From NCBI GenBank assembly GCA_963709995.1, contig CAVPYN010000001.1:558001-622000 (forward strand): DNA of 64,000 bases, in the 5' to 3' direction. Positions 35,956 through 45,320 of the stretch are shown piece by piece (positions within the stretch are counted from its first letter, which is position 1; each line of letters begins with the position of its first letter). A model generated the notes under the pieces. It was not told the DNA's origin. It saw only the letters and a program-made list of their open reading frames with translations, and did not search any database. The stretch is from JAUIIK01 sp963709995. Lineage in GTDB: Bacteria > Chloroflexota > Chloroflexia > Thermomicrobiales > CFX8. A program made the translations under genes and the position numbers.

Positions 35956-37697
35956 GTGCACGCAGGTGATGTGCTGGCCGAGATGCTCATCAACTATCGC
36001 GTGGAATATGTCTTTGGACTGCCCGGCGGCCAGACTGCCGCGCTCTACGACGGGATCTATCGACGACCCCGGCAGATCTCTCATATTCTGATGCGTGACG
36101 AGCGCCATGCGGCCTATGCCGCGGACGGATTCGCGCGTGTCACCGGCCGCATTGGCGTGTGCGATGCTACGGTTGGTCCGGGCGCGACGAAACTTCCTTC
36201 CGGGCTTGCAGAGGCGAAGCATTCGTCAATCCCGATTCTGGCCATTCTCAGCGATATCAAGCAATCTACATTGCCACTCAGCGACTTTGGAGCGGCTTCT
36301 CAGGCGCTCGATCAGCTCCGTATGCTTGAGCCGCTCGTGAAGTGGCAGGGCCGCGTGCCGATTCCAGAGATCCTTCCAGAGATGGTCGAACTGCTATCCG
36401 ACAGGCAACCAGCGGCCGGCCCGGCCCGGTTGTCCTCGACATTCCCGACGATGTCTTTACCGCGAACTGTGAAGGCATCGATCTGGATGTTGGATCGCAT
36501 ATCCGTGACAGCGGATTCCCGGCGCGCCGTGTCGGGCCCGATAGCGATTCGGTTGCCCTCGCTTCATTTCAACTCATCGAAGCCGAGCGGCCGGTGATCG
36601 TCGCCGGAGGCGGGATCCATAATGCTGGCGCGACCGATGAACTGCTTCGCCTTGCCGAGCGGCTGGATATCCCGGTGGCGACAACCTGGAGTGGGAAGGG
36701 TGCAATTCCTGAGAACCACCGCTTGTCGCTCGGGTTGCTCGGCGCGATGGGCACGACGAGCGCGACGGAGATTGTTGCCGGAGCCGACCTGGTTTTTCTC
36801 GTTGGTTACAAATCCGGGCAGAACTCGACCTTCTCCTGGACGTTGCCACGGGAGGATCAAGCTGTGATCCATCTCGACATCGATCCTGCCGAAATCGGCA
36901 AGGTGTTCACGACGGCGGTTGGTCTGGTCGGCGATGCGCGTACCGGACTCCAAATGATCCTCGGGCAGGTCTTTCCCGTCGAACGCCCCGAATGGATCGC
37001 TCAGGTGACAACGGCGCGGGAGCGCTGGAAACAGCAGCTAGATGCCGAACGATCCAGCGATCATGTGCCTGTCACCCCTCAACGTGTAATGGGAGAGCTC
37101 CAGCGTGTCTGGGGCCATGACGATCTGCTGGTCTGCGACGCCAGCTTCGCGAGTGGATGGGGCGGGGCGTTTCTGCAACTTCCGGTCGCGGGCCGGCGGG
37201 CGCTCTTTCCGCGGGGCGTTGCCGGGCTTGGATGGGGGCTGCCGGCCGCGATTGGCGCGCGCTTCGGACATCCCGAGGGCACGGTTGTTTGTGTCGCCGG
37301 AGATGGTGGATTTGCTTACAGTGTCGCGGAGCTTTCCACGCTTGCGAAGTATGGGCTCAAGATCGTCAGCATCGTGCTCAACAACAATGCGCTGAGCTGG
37401 ATCAAATGGAACCAGCGCATGACCTGGGGTGAGCGCTACCAGTCATCGGATTTCCCGGACATTGATTTTGCGGCGGTCGCTCGCGGGTTCGGGTGCGACG
37501 GTGTGTCGGTGACCCATCCTGAGGAATTGAGCGTGGCGCTCGAGGATGCGTTCGCGAACGCCGGTCCGGTCGTCATCGATGTGAAGACAGAAGAGTGGGA
37601 AACACCGCTACTGGCTTGCCGGGCTGCGGTCGAACGCCCGCGAGACGCAGTGGTTCATGCGTCGTCGCAGCCGCATCATCGCCAGGAGCCGCACTAA
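35956..37697 (+). CDS. TPP-dependent acetolactate synthase-like enzyme (one frameshift)
   Basis: Thiamine-diphosphate enzyme of the IlvB/benzoylformate decarboxylase superfamily. The GTG at 35956 follows GGAGAAGAGG; the start is VHAGDVLAEMLINYRVEYVFGLPGG. The catalytic Glu is E49 in RDERHAAYAADGFAR; the TPP/Mg motif is GDGGFAYSVAEL with NNNALSW 29 residues on. Frames change near 36385-36425. No small regulatory subunit (ilvN) is adjacent, so anabolic acetolactate synthesis is doubtful; a decarboxylase or carboligase role is equally likely. It is convergent, four bases overlapping, with a PLP dehydratase gene. Confidence 0.82.
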
Positions 37698-38632
37698 CCC
37701 AGGAGAACCTCCCCCAGCGCGTCAGGGTCAATGCTGCCGCCACTGACGATACAGACTGTGTGGCCCCTGGAATCTGGACTCAATTTCAGTGCGGCGGCGA
37801 CCGATAAAGCGCCAGCGCCTTCCGCGACAAGTTTGTTCTTCGCGGCCAGCAGTCCTATTGCCTCGCGGGTTTCGGCGTCGCTCACCGTCAGGCAACCATC
37901 CGCCAGCCTTAGCAGATCCGGAAACATCGCGTCCATGACGAATGGCGCGCCAGCACCATCGACGAAGGTCGTCCCCTGCATCGTTCGTGCCTCGCCAGCA
38001 TCGAACGAGACGGCGAATCCGCACGCGCCCTCAGGTTGCACGCCCAGAACGCGAACGTCTGGATTCGCTGCCTTCAAGGCGACGGCAATTCCAATCAAGA
38101 GGCCGCCGCTACCGACCGGCACAATCACCGTTTCGACATCTGGAAGATCTTCCGCGATCTCAAGCCCGATCGTGCCGTGACCGGCAACCACGTCTGGATC
38201 GTCGAACGGGTGGACGAAACCGGGACGGTCATTGAAGCGGCCGTCGTTCATTGCCGCGAACATCTCAGCTCTGGGGATAAACTCGATGCTCGCTCCATAC
38301 GCGCGTGTGGCGTCGATCTTGGATTGTGGCGCTCCTTCGGGCATGATCGCGGTCGCCGGGATTCCGAGCCGTCGCGCGGACCAGGCCACGCCTTGCGACA
38401 TGTTTCCCGCGCTTAGCGTTGACACCTCATTCATCTCACTCGATTCAGCCCGGATCGCGATCGCGTTGTATGCACCGCGAATCTTGAACGAACCGACGGG
38501 CTGGAGGACCTCTGGTTTGATCCAGATGCCGGCGGCTCGGTCGTCGCCCCGTAGCGGAACCACCGGCGTCCTGATCGCGACGCCGTGAAGGCGATCCGCC
38601 GCTTGTCGGACCATATCCGGATCGATGTTCAC
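37694..38632 (-). CDS. Threonine/serine dehydratase-like PLP enzyme
   Basis: Fold-type II PLP enzyme of the threonine dehydratase/serine racemase group. The Schiff-base lysine is K50 in PVGSFKIRGAYNA, the substrate loop is STLSAGNMSQGVAW, and the phosphate-binding Gly loop is VPVGSGGLLIG. It has no C-terminal ACT regulatory domain (312 residues), so it resembles catabolic enzymes. GTG start at 38632 with GGAGGAGG four bases upstream. The threonine synthase-like gene starts 38 bp further upstream on the same strand. Confidence 0.85.
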   Translation of the reverse strand: MNIDPDMVRQAADRLHGVAIRTPVVPLRGDDRAAGIWIKPEVLQPVGSFKIRGAYNAIAIRAESSEMNEVSTLSAGNMSQGVAWSARRLGIPATAIMPEGAPQSKIDATRAYGASIEFIPRAEMFAAMNDGRFNDRPGFVHPFDDPDVVAGHGTIGLEIAEDLPDVETVIVPVGSGGLLIGIAVALKAANPDVRVLGVQPEGACGFAVSFDAGEARTMQGTTFVDGAGAPFVMDAMFPDLLRLADGCLTVSDAETREAIGLLAAKNKLVAEGAGALSVAAALKLSPDSRGHTVCIVSGGSIDPDALGEVLLG

Positions 38633-38670
38633 GGTACCTCCTCCATCGTTTGACCCGTCTCGGAGCCTGG

Positions 38671-39828
38671 CTAGTCATTCTCATCCAATCGTCCTCCAGT
38701 GATGATCAGAATCGCTGTCTGACCTTCGAGCGATTGCTCTTCGGCGAGCTGCCCGAGCGCGGCCAGCGTCGACGCGGACGTAAATTCGGCGACGATTCCG
38801 GCTTCTCGCGCAAGCAGATCCTGAGCAACAGCGATTTCATGATCTGACACGGCAAGCATCCTGCCGTTGCTTTGTTCAATCTCGTTTAGCAGCCGGATTG
38901 CATTGCGAGGTCTCCGAACCGCGATCGAATGTGCCTTCGTGTTGCCGTTGCCGTTGCCGTTGCCGTTGTCGATTGTCTTCCCGGTAAACCGTCGGGTCAA
39001 CGGTTGAATCGCGCTTGCCTGAACCCCGATAAGATGGGGCAATTCGTCGAGGATTTCGATCTCGATCGCTTCTCGAAAGCCCTTGCCAATTGCCCCGAGT
39101 GTGCAGCCATCCCCGCTCGGAGCAATGACCCATTCAGGAGCGCGGCCTTCGAGTTGAACGGCAATTTCAAGCCCACAGGTCTTCTTGCCCTCAACAAGAA
39201 ACGGATTCAGGGCGCAGTTCCGGCTGTACCAGCCATGCCTTCTACCTTCGGTTTCTGACTCGTCGAAAGCCTGGTCGTAGTTGCCTGCCGAAACGTGAAC
39301 CTCCGCCCCGAAGCGTTCGAGCCAGGCGATGCGCGTTCGCGATGCAACGCTTGGAACATACGCGTGACAGGCGAGCCCGGCGTGAGCTGCGAAGCCTGCC
39401 AAAGATATTGCGGCATTGCCTGCCGATGCGCAATAGACGGCGCTGTGTCCCTGTTCGATAGCCATCGTCATGCCGATCGCTGTTGCCCGGTCCTTGAGAC
39501 AGTGCGTCGGATTGCGCGTTTCGTCCTTCAGATAGAGTGTGCGAAGACCGAAACGCCGGGCGAGACGAGGAGCATGCACGAGCGGGGTGTCTCCGGCGGG
39601 CAGGACTGGCCCTGGATGCTTGACCGGTAGCAGCGGCATCCAGCGAAACAAGTCCGCCCGTGAGGAATTGCGCCCGCCAGCGTGTCGCAGCTCCCGTCCG
39701 GCGTTTTCGTAGTCGTACAGGACGTCAAGCACTGGGGGATCGAGGTCGCCAGTCTGCTGAGCATAGGCAGTCGGGTCAAACGGAAGCACTTCGCCAGTAG
39801 TCAATTGTCTCAATCCGGTGACGTGCAT
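38671..39828 (-). CDS. Threonine synthase-like PLP enzyme (diaminopropionate/threonine-lyase type possible)
   Basis: Fold-type II PLP enzyme. The lysine site reads RNPTHCLKDRATA (K112), unlike the usual NPTGSFKDRG, followed by SAGNAAISLAGFAAHAG and, later, APSGDGCTLGAIGKGF. 385 residues, so it could be a threonine synthase but also a related lyase or 2,3-diaminopropionate ammonia-lyase-like enzyme; the changed active-site loop argues for caution. A low-complexity Asn-Gly run lies at residues 288-296. ATG at 39828 with GGAGG about ten bases upstream. It heads the pair with the dehydratase-like gene. Confidence 0.75.
   Translation of the reverse strand: MHVTGLRQLTTGEVLPFDPTAYAQQTGDLDPPVLDVLYDYENAGRELRHAGGRNSSRADLFRWMPLLPVKHPGPVLPAGDTPLVHAPRLARRFGLRTLYLKDETRNPTHCLKDRATAIGMTMAIEQGHSAVYCASAGNAAISLAGFAAHAGLACHAYVPSVASRTRIAWLERFGAEVHVSAGNYDQAFDESETEGRRHGWYSRNCALNPFLVEGKKTCGLEIAVQLEGRAPEWVIAPSGDGCTLGAIGKGFREAIEIEILDELPHLIGVQASAIQPLTRRFTGKTIDNGNGNGNGNTKAHSIAVRRPRNAIRLLNEIEQSNGRMLAVSDHEIAVAQDLLAREAGIVAEFTSASTLAALGQLAEEQSLEGQTAILIITGGRLDEND
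38941..38968. repeat. Hexanucleotide simple repeat inside the threonine synthase-like gene
   Basis: Four copies of GTTGCC followed by GTTG. On the minus strand it encodes the Asn-Gly run at residues 288-296. A unit of six keeps the frame, so copy number can vary without breaking the protein. Confidence 0.9.
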
Positions 39829-39937
39829 TTGGGGAACGCCTCCTCGAACACATTGCGAACCAGCATTCCGCTATTGAACCTCTTCGTCTGCTCCATCATA
39901 CTTTCCGACAGGTAGCACTGGTCGTCACGGGGGGCTT

Positions 39938-41107
39938 ATGTACAAGTTCGAGCGAGCTGAAATCATCGAAGCGGCAAGCGAGTTGATTCGGATCCCATCG
40001 ATCAATCCGGATCTGGTGGATGAGGGGGGCGGCGAATCTGAGCTTGCAGAGGCGATCGCGTCTCGATTGCGGCGCACTCCGGGGATAGACGTTGAGTTGC
40101 AGCCGACCAACGACGGGCGAATGAATGTCATCGCCGCCGCCGGCACAGGCAGGGGACGGACGATCCTGCTTAATGGCCATCTCGACACCGTTGGAGTGGA
40201 GGGCATGGCTAAACCATTCAATCCGCGTGTGGAGGGCAACCGGCTGTACGGTCGCGGCGCATACGATATGAAAGCCGCGATGGGAAGCGCGACGCTCCTG
40301 CTCGAACGCATCGCTGAGGGAGGAGACTTCCCCGGGCGCGTCGTCGTTACCTATGTCGTTGACGAAGAGTACGCCAGCATTGGCACCGAGGCGGTTGTGC
40401 GTGAGATCAGTCGCTGGTCGCCCGATGCTGCGATCGTGCTTGAGAATAGCGATCTCGACATTTGCGTCGCCCACAAGGGATTCATGTGGACAGAGTTCGT
40501 CACCCAGGGCGTCGCCGCTCACGGCAGTCGCTACTGGCTGGGGGTCGATGCGATCGCCATGATGGGCTATGTCCAGGTCGAGCTGGACAAGCTTGGTGGG
40601 CAATTGCTGGAGCGACATCCACATCGATATCTAGGCCCGCCATCGCTTCACATGGGGTTGATTCGCGGTGGGCAGGAGGTTTCATCCTATGCCGCAGCCT
40701 GTTACCTTCAGGTCGAACGGCGCACCGTGCCGGGGGAGACGGTCGAGATGGTCGAAGCTGAGTACGACGCGATCATTGAGCGGCTGCAACAGCGAGATCC
40801 TGACTTCTCGGCGATGGCAATGACTGGCATCATTCGAAACCCGTTCGAGGTGTCCGAAGACGAGGAGATCGTTCAGGTCCTGCGAGAGACGATCACCGAG
40901 ATGCGTGGACAGCCGCCAAACTTCATCGGCAAGGCTGGATGGGCTGACTCAGCGCTTCTGGCCGAGGCTGGAATCCCGACCACCTATTTCGGTCCAGCCG
41001 GTTTTGGCGCGCACGGAGCTGAAGAGTGGGTCGACATCGATTCACTCGTGATGTTTACCAACATCCTAGCTCAATGCGTCTATCGATTTTGTTCGTCAGA
41101 AGACTAG
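39938..41107 (+). CDS. M20 family metallopeptidase (ArgE/DapE type)
   Basis: Zinc amidohydrolase/peptidase of the M20 family. Metal motifs: LNGHLDTV (H81, D83), GRGAYDMKAAM (bridging D110), the catalytic Glu/metal Glu pair in VVDEEYASIGTEA (E143, E144), and GAHGAEEWVDIDSL with the C-terminal metal His. 389 residues, intact. The ATG at 39938 has a GGGGGG run upstream. It is divergent from the PLP enzyme pair, with 109 bp between starts; a role in amino-acid deacylation together with them is inference. Confidence 0.87.
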   Translation: MYKFERAEIIEAASELIRIPSINPDLVDEGGGESELAEAIASRLRRTPGIDVELQPTNDGRMNVIAAAGTGRGRTILLNGHLDTVGVEGMAKPFNPRVEGNRLYGRGAYDMKAAMGSATLLLERIAEGGDFPGRVVVTYVVDEEYASIGTEAVVREISRWSPDAAIVLENSDLDICVAHKGFMWTEFVTQGVAAHGSRYWLGVDAIAMMGYVQVELDKLGGQLLERHPHRYLGPPSLHMGLIRGGQEVSSYAAACYLQVERRTVPGETVEMVEAEYDAIIERLQQRDPDFSAMAMTGIIRNPFEVSEDEEIVQVLRETITEMRGQPPNFIGKAGWADSALLAEAGIPTTYFGPAGFGAHGAEEWVDIDSLVMFTNILAQCVYRFCSSED

Positions 41108-41287
41108 CTTGGTCCGCAGATTGCCTGGCTTCTCGGACACCTCATTGCACTATCTTCGCTCGGCCCCCTGGGAATGTACGTACGGGGGGCATGAAGTTCG
41201 CCCGCTTCGGGCGCCGACCTCCCGCAACATGGTGCGTTCATTTCCGCGTCTTGATCTAGATCGGAAATAACTGGAGCCGTCAAATGC

Positions 41288-41320
41288 CATCGCGCCCATC
41301 ATTGAAGGATGGGCGCGATG
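41288..41320 (-). terminator. Perfect 13-bp hairpin downstream of the secreted-protein gene
   Basis: Arms CATCGCGCCCATC and GATGGGCGCGATG flank a seven-base loop (ATTGAAG). It lies 28 bp beyond the stop of the minus-strand secreted protein and about 180 bp after the M20 gene, so it can serve both convergent genes. It has no strong T-run. Confidence 0.6.
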
Positions 41321-41347
41321 CGGTTATTGAATCAATGACCACGAAGC

Positions 41348-42277
41348 CTACTTGGAGTTGTAGTGCGCCCCTCCGATCAATGAAAGCCGCACGCCGTAGC
41401 CGAACTCGCAGTGTGAGAGGTTCTGGGCAGCGCCGATGACGCGTCCGTTACCGTAGAGTTCCGCATAGTCTCCGGTTCCTCCGATGATTGTGTAGGTGCC
41501 GAACCCGAATGAACTGAACGACACATCCTGAGCACCAGCCACGAACCCGATCTGGACCGTCCCGCCTTCGTTAGCGAGCTCCACAACGCCGAACAGGTTG
41601 TAGGTATGCGTCCAGCGCGTTCCTGAGCCGATGAAGATGCCTTCGGCGCTACCGAAGCCTTCGATCACGCCAGAACTCAAGTAGTTTCCGACCGTCGGTC
41701 CGTCGGTGAAGCAGAGCGTAACGCTGGTGTTCATCGCCTGCACCGGTGTTGCCATGGTTGAAAGGATGCCCTCGATCGTGACCGATGCTTCGTCTTCCCC
41801 GGCGAATTCCCCGAAGAAGCTCTTGCCGGCATTTCCGCCATGTCCGTGGAGGGCAATGCTCGTGAATGCATACTCCTCGCCCGGCACGTCCGAGTAACTT
41901 TGAATCCAGCGGCCCGTCCAGGATCCTGACTCATCGTCGATCGAGACATCTCCCCAGACTTCGGTGAAACCCGGGCACGATTCCTCCGAGCACTCACCAA
42001 CGGTCCAGAAGTCAATGTTGATCGTTACCACCCCCGATCCCGTAATATCGCCCGAGAATTCGTCCACCTCCTGAAGCCCGCGAATGTGAAAGATGCCAGC
42101 ATCGTCAACCCACTCTTCACCTGGATTGATCTCTTCGATGGTCGTTGCCGTAAAGCTCGCCGATACTCGCGTTGCCTGGTGATGATCGGCAGACACGGCT
42201 AGCGGTAACGCGCCGAGAACGAGGGCGGCGATAAACGCAAATGTGATTGAACGCCTCTTGAGCAATGCACTCGTCAT
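41348..42277 (-). CDS. Secreted protein of unknown function
   Basis: I start at the ATG at 42277, with AAGGGAA about eight bases upstream, because the sequence then opens with a clear Sec signal peptide: MTSALLKRRSITFAFIAALVLGALPLAVSADHH (cleavage near the SADHH). The mature part (about 275 residues) is acidic, beta-rich and Gly-rich (GVVTINIDFWTVGECSEE, SSFGFGTYTIIGGTGDYAELYGNG), with four cysteines that may pair. The last part (the GTGDYAELYGNGRV segment) recalls allene-oxide-cyclase-like or DUF3224-like barrels. No function is claimed. Confidence 0.6.
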   Translation of the reverse strand: MTSALLKRRSITFAFIAALVLGALPLAVSADHHQATRVSASFTATTIEEINPGEEWVDDAGIFHIRGLQEVDEFSGDITGSGVVTINIDFWTVGECSEESCPGFTEVWGDVSIDDESGSWTGRWIQSYSDVPGEEYAFTSIALHGHGGNAGKSFFGEFAGEDEASVTIEGILSTMATPVQAMNTSVTLCFTDGPTVGNYLSSGVIEGFGSAEGIFIGSGTRWTHTYNLFGVVELANEGGTVQIGFVAGAQDVSFSSFGFGTYTIIGGTGDYAELYGNGRVIGAAQNLSHCEFGYGVRLSLIGGAHYNSK

Positions 42278-42428
42278 TCTCAATTCCCTTCCCGTGTCAA
42301 ACAGTAAGCCAATCTCCATTGCGAAAGCAGATGAGGGTCCGCTTCTCTCTGTCCTCCTTTCAGCGTCCTGCCGCGAGCCAAGAGGGATGGTGAGGGTACG
42401 GGCGACCCCCAGCCTGGTTGATTTCCTA

Positions 42429-42452
42429 TATGCGGACATCTATGCGGACATC
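42429..42452. repeat. Tandem 12-bp direct repeat upstream of the secreted-protein gene
   Basis: TATGCGGACATC occurs twice back to back, in the 260-bp gap between copA's 3' end and the secreted-protein start (about 150 bp upstream of that start). It could be a regulator binding site; no other evidence. Confidence 0.5.
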
Positions 42453-42472
42453 ATATTGCCTACAAGCAGTAA

Positions 42473-42516
42473 AGGCAAGACTGAACACACGGGGCCGCGT
42501 GCATTCAGCCTTGCCT
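42473..42516 (-). terminator. Hairpin downstream of copA
   Basis: Outer arms AGGCAAGACTGAA and TTCAGCCTTGCCT (one mismatch) enclose a second small dyad. It lies 18 bp past the copA stop (minus strand) and is a likely terminator. Confidence 0.6.
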
Positions 42517-42534
42517 GTTATTGTCGACCAGGGA

Positions 42535-45153
42535 TCAGCTCCAGATGAACCAGCTTGCTCCGATTGCGGCCGCAACCGCCGCAATGGCTGCGAGGTAGCC
42601 CGCTTCAGCCAGACGGCTTTGGAGTGGCGGGTTGGCGATCTCATCGGCGGTTTCCGGTGGGATGAAGCGACGCAGCCGCAGTGAATTCGTCACAACGCTG
42701 ACGCTCGAAAGCGCCATCGCCGCCGCCGCGAGCGCAGGGCTAAGGATGTCGCCAGTCGTCCAGTAAAGTGCGCCCGCCGCAACAGGGATGAGCGCGATGT
42801 TGTAACCGAACGCCCAGACGAGATTCTGTTTGATCGTCTGTACCGTCTTGCGTGACAAGGCGATCGCGGTCACCACCCCGCGTAGATCGCCGCCCATGAG
42901 GGTTATATCGCTGGACTCAAGCGCAACATCGGTGCCGGTTCCGATAGCGACGCCAAGATCAGCCCGGGCCAGTGCAGGGGCATCGTTGATCCCATCGCCG
43001 ACCATCGCAACCACCGAGCCCCGGTGCTGGAGATCTTGCACTGCTGCGTCCTTGTCGCCCGGAAGTACTTCCGCCATGACCCGGTCCTGTCCGATACCGA
43101 CTTGGGACGCAACGGCCATCGACGTGGCCGGATTGTCACCGGTAATCATCCAGACGTCGAGGCCCAGAGCTTTCATTTCCGCGATCGCTTCGGCTGAAGT
43201 CGGCTTGACAGGATCGGCTATGGCGATGACCCCCCCGAATTCGCCATCCATGGCGACGTATACCGGCGTCTTGCCTGTGGAAGCCAGATCCAAAGCGTGA
43301 GTCTCCGCTTCCCCGACGTCAACGCCAATCTCCCGCATCATCTTCAGGTTCCCGATGCTGATCGACTGATCGCCTACTTGCCCCTGAACACCGTGACCGG
43401 TCAATGCTTCAAACCCGGTTACCGGTGACACCTCAAGACCGGCATCACGGGCAGAGTTGAGGATTGCCTGTCCGAGAGGATGTTCGGAGCCGGTTTCGAC
43501 GCTCGCGGCAATTGCTAGCAACGTGTCTCTGTTCAAGGAGCCGTGAGGAACAACATCGGTCACGACCGGCTTCCCCAGGGTGATCGTGCCGGTCTTATCA
43601 AGAACGATCGCCGAGATCTTATGCGCCGCCTCAAGTGCTTCCCCGCCACGGATCAGCACGCCCGATTCGGCGCCTTTTCCGGTTCCCACCATGATCGCCG
43701 TGGGCGTGGCGAGCCCCATCGCGCACGGGCAAGCGATGATCAGCACGGAGATCATGACCGTCAGGGCGAAGTTGAACTGTGGTTCGGGACCGACAACCAG
43801 CCAGAACATGAACGTCAACGCCGCGACCACGATAACTGCTGGCACGAAGTAGAGCGCGATCTGATCGGCAAGTCGCTGGATCGGCGCTTTCGAACCCTGC
43901 GCATCCTGGACCATGCGAATAATCTGGGCGAGCGCGGTGTCCGCGCCGACTTTCGTCGCTTCGAAGGTGAATCCACCGGAGGTGTTGATCGTGCCACCGA
44001 TGACTTCGTCTCCCGCAGACTTCTCGATGGGAAAGCTCTCGCCGGTCAGCATGCTCTCGTCGATGGTGGAGCGTCCTTCGAGAATGACGCCATCGACCGG
44101 GATCTTCTCTCCGGGCCGCACGCGAACGATATCCCCGCGAACGACATCGTCAATCGGGACGTCGATCTCCTGCTGGTCGCGGATGACGCGCGCGGTTCGC
44201 GGCGCGAGCCCCATGAGTGCCTTTATGGCGCCGGTGGTCTGGAACTTTGCTCGCGCTTCGAGCCAACGTCCGAGCAGGATCAAGCCTATGATGATCGTCG
44301 CGCTGTCGAAGTAGGTTTCGGGTTGGAGCCCGGCATCGGTGACGAATTGTGGCCAGATCGTGACCAGAGCGCTGTAGCCGTAGGCAGCGCTCGTGCCGAG
44401 CACTACCAGGGTTGCCATGTTTGCCTGGAAGTGACGCGCGGCTGCCCAGGCCTGGGTGTAGAAGGTTCTCCCAGCCCAGAACTGTATCGGCGTGGCGATC
44501 GCGAGCAGGACAAACATCAACTGCCGGGTCATTTCATCATGACCGCCGTGCCCGTTGGTCTCCATTAGCCATGGGATGTCCGGCAGCCAGGAAGGCCAGA
44601 ACATGAGCGCCATGATGACGATACTGGCTGCAATGGCTGCGAACGACTTGACCTTGTAGTCCCGCATCTCAGCCAGGTGACGACGGTCGTTCGCGTCGAT
44701 GCTGGCGTCGGCTCCAGTGTCGTGGAGCGTCGCCGAGTATCCGGCTGACTCAACCGCTTCGAGGAGTTGCTGCACGGTGGTCTTTGCTGGATTGAAGCGA
44801 ACAGTTGTTTGCTCGGTGGCGAGATTGACCGGCGCCGAGATGACGCCCGGTACGCGCTCAAGCTTGCGTTCGACGCGTTTGACGCAGGAGGCGCAGAACA
44901 TCCCCTCGATGTCGAGCGTCGCTTCTTCATGCCGGACGCTGTATCCGGCGGATTCAATCGCGCCCTGGAGATCTGCTTCCGTTACTTGTGTGGGATCGAA
45001 TGATACTCTGGCTTCCTCCGTCGCGAGGTTCACCGCCACGTCAGAAACGCCTGGTACGCGCTCAAGCTTGCGTTCGACACGTTTGACACACGAGGCGCAG
45101 AACATTCCTTCGATCGGAATCGTCGTTTCGTTTGCTTCCAGCTTCGTCGCCAT
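42535..45153 (-). CDS. copA: Copper-exporting P1B-type ATPase with two HMA domains
   Basis: Inner-membrane ATPase that exports Cu(I). The ATG at 45153 has AGGAGTGG eight bases upstream; 872 residues. Two N-terminal HMA modules carry GMFCASC metal sites (C19/C22 and C87/C90), and both are followed by the same VKRVERKLERVPGV. Eight membrane helices follow, with the CPC transport motif in IIACPCAMGLATP, the phosphorylation motif LDKTGTITLG, TGES, HP in SEHPLGQAI and GDGINDAPALA. All catalytic motifs are intact. A CsoR-type operator lies just upstream; no csoR, copZ or copper chaperone gene is in the window. Confidence 0.95.
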   Translation of the reverse strand: MATKLEANETTIPIEGMFCASCVKRVERKLERVPGVSDVAVNLATEEARVSFDPTQVTEADLQGAIESAGYSVRHEEATLDIEGMFCASCVKRVERKLERVPGVISAPVNLATEQTTVRFNPAKTTVQQLLEAVESAGYSATLHDTGADASIDANDRRHLAEMRDYKVKSFAAIAASIVIMALMFWPSWLPDIPWLMETNGHGGHDEMTRQLMFVLLAIATPIQFWAGRTFYTQAWAAARHFQANMATLVVLGTSAAYGYSALVTIWPQFVTDAGLQPETYFDSATIIIGLILLGRWLEARAKFQTTGAIKALMGLAPRTARVIRDQQEIDVPIDDVVRGDIVRVRPGEKIPVDGVILEGRSTIDESMLTGESFPIEKSAGDEVIGGTINTSGGFTFEATKVGADTALAQIIRMVQDAQGSKAPIQRLADQIALYFVPAVIVVAALTFMFWLVVGPEPQFNFALTVMISVLIIACPCAMGLATPTAIMVGTGKGAESGVLIRGGEALEAAHKISAIVLDKTGTITLGKPVVTDVVPHGSLNRDTLLAIAASVETGSEHPLGQAILNSARDAGLEVSPVTGFEALTGHGVQGQVGDQSISIGNLKMMREIGVDVGEAETHALDLASTGKTPVYVAMDGEFGGVIAIADPVKPTSAEAIAEMKALGLDVWMITGDNPATSMAVASQVGIGQDRVMAEVLPGDKDAAVQDLQHRGSVVAMVGDGINDAPALARADLGVAIGTGTDVALESSDITLMGGDLRGVVTAIALSRKTVQTIKQNLVWAFGYNIALIPVAAGALYWTTGDILSPALAAAAMALSSVSVVTNSLRLRRFIPPETADEIANPPLQSRLAEAGYLAAIAAVAAAIGASWFIWS

Positions 45154-45188
45154 GTTCCACTCCTGAATATGCGCTGCCATCCACATTG

Positions 45189-45210
45189 ATTATACCCTAT
45201 GGGGGTATAC
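45189..45210 (-). promoter_or_regulatory. CsoR-type copper operator over the copA promoter
   Basis: Perfect inverted repeat TATACCC-N5-GGGTATA at 45191-45209, the pattern bound by CsoR family repressors. Reading on the minus strand, TATAAT (45189-45194) overlaps its edge and would be the copA -10. It is about 36 bp upstream of the copA ATG. Operator sequence seen; binding by CsoR inferred. Confidence 0.75.
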
Positions 45211-45320
45211 AAGGGCGCAAGTTCATCAAGTGGTGTAGTCTGACGACGGACACAGCGATCTATCGGACCACCACCGTGCCTCGCGGCGCGGCAAACCTTA
45301 TCTACTATTAGTTGTGTGTG

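Noticed and set aside
41026..41259. 77-codon plus-strand open frame after the M20 gene
   Set aside because: It is an out-of-frame continuation over the M20 3' end with Arg/Cys-rich sequence.
43543..44568. 341-codon plus-strand open frame
   Set aside because: It is antisense to copA, rich in Asp/Arg/His with no domain pattern, and copA is intact with all motifs.
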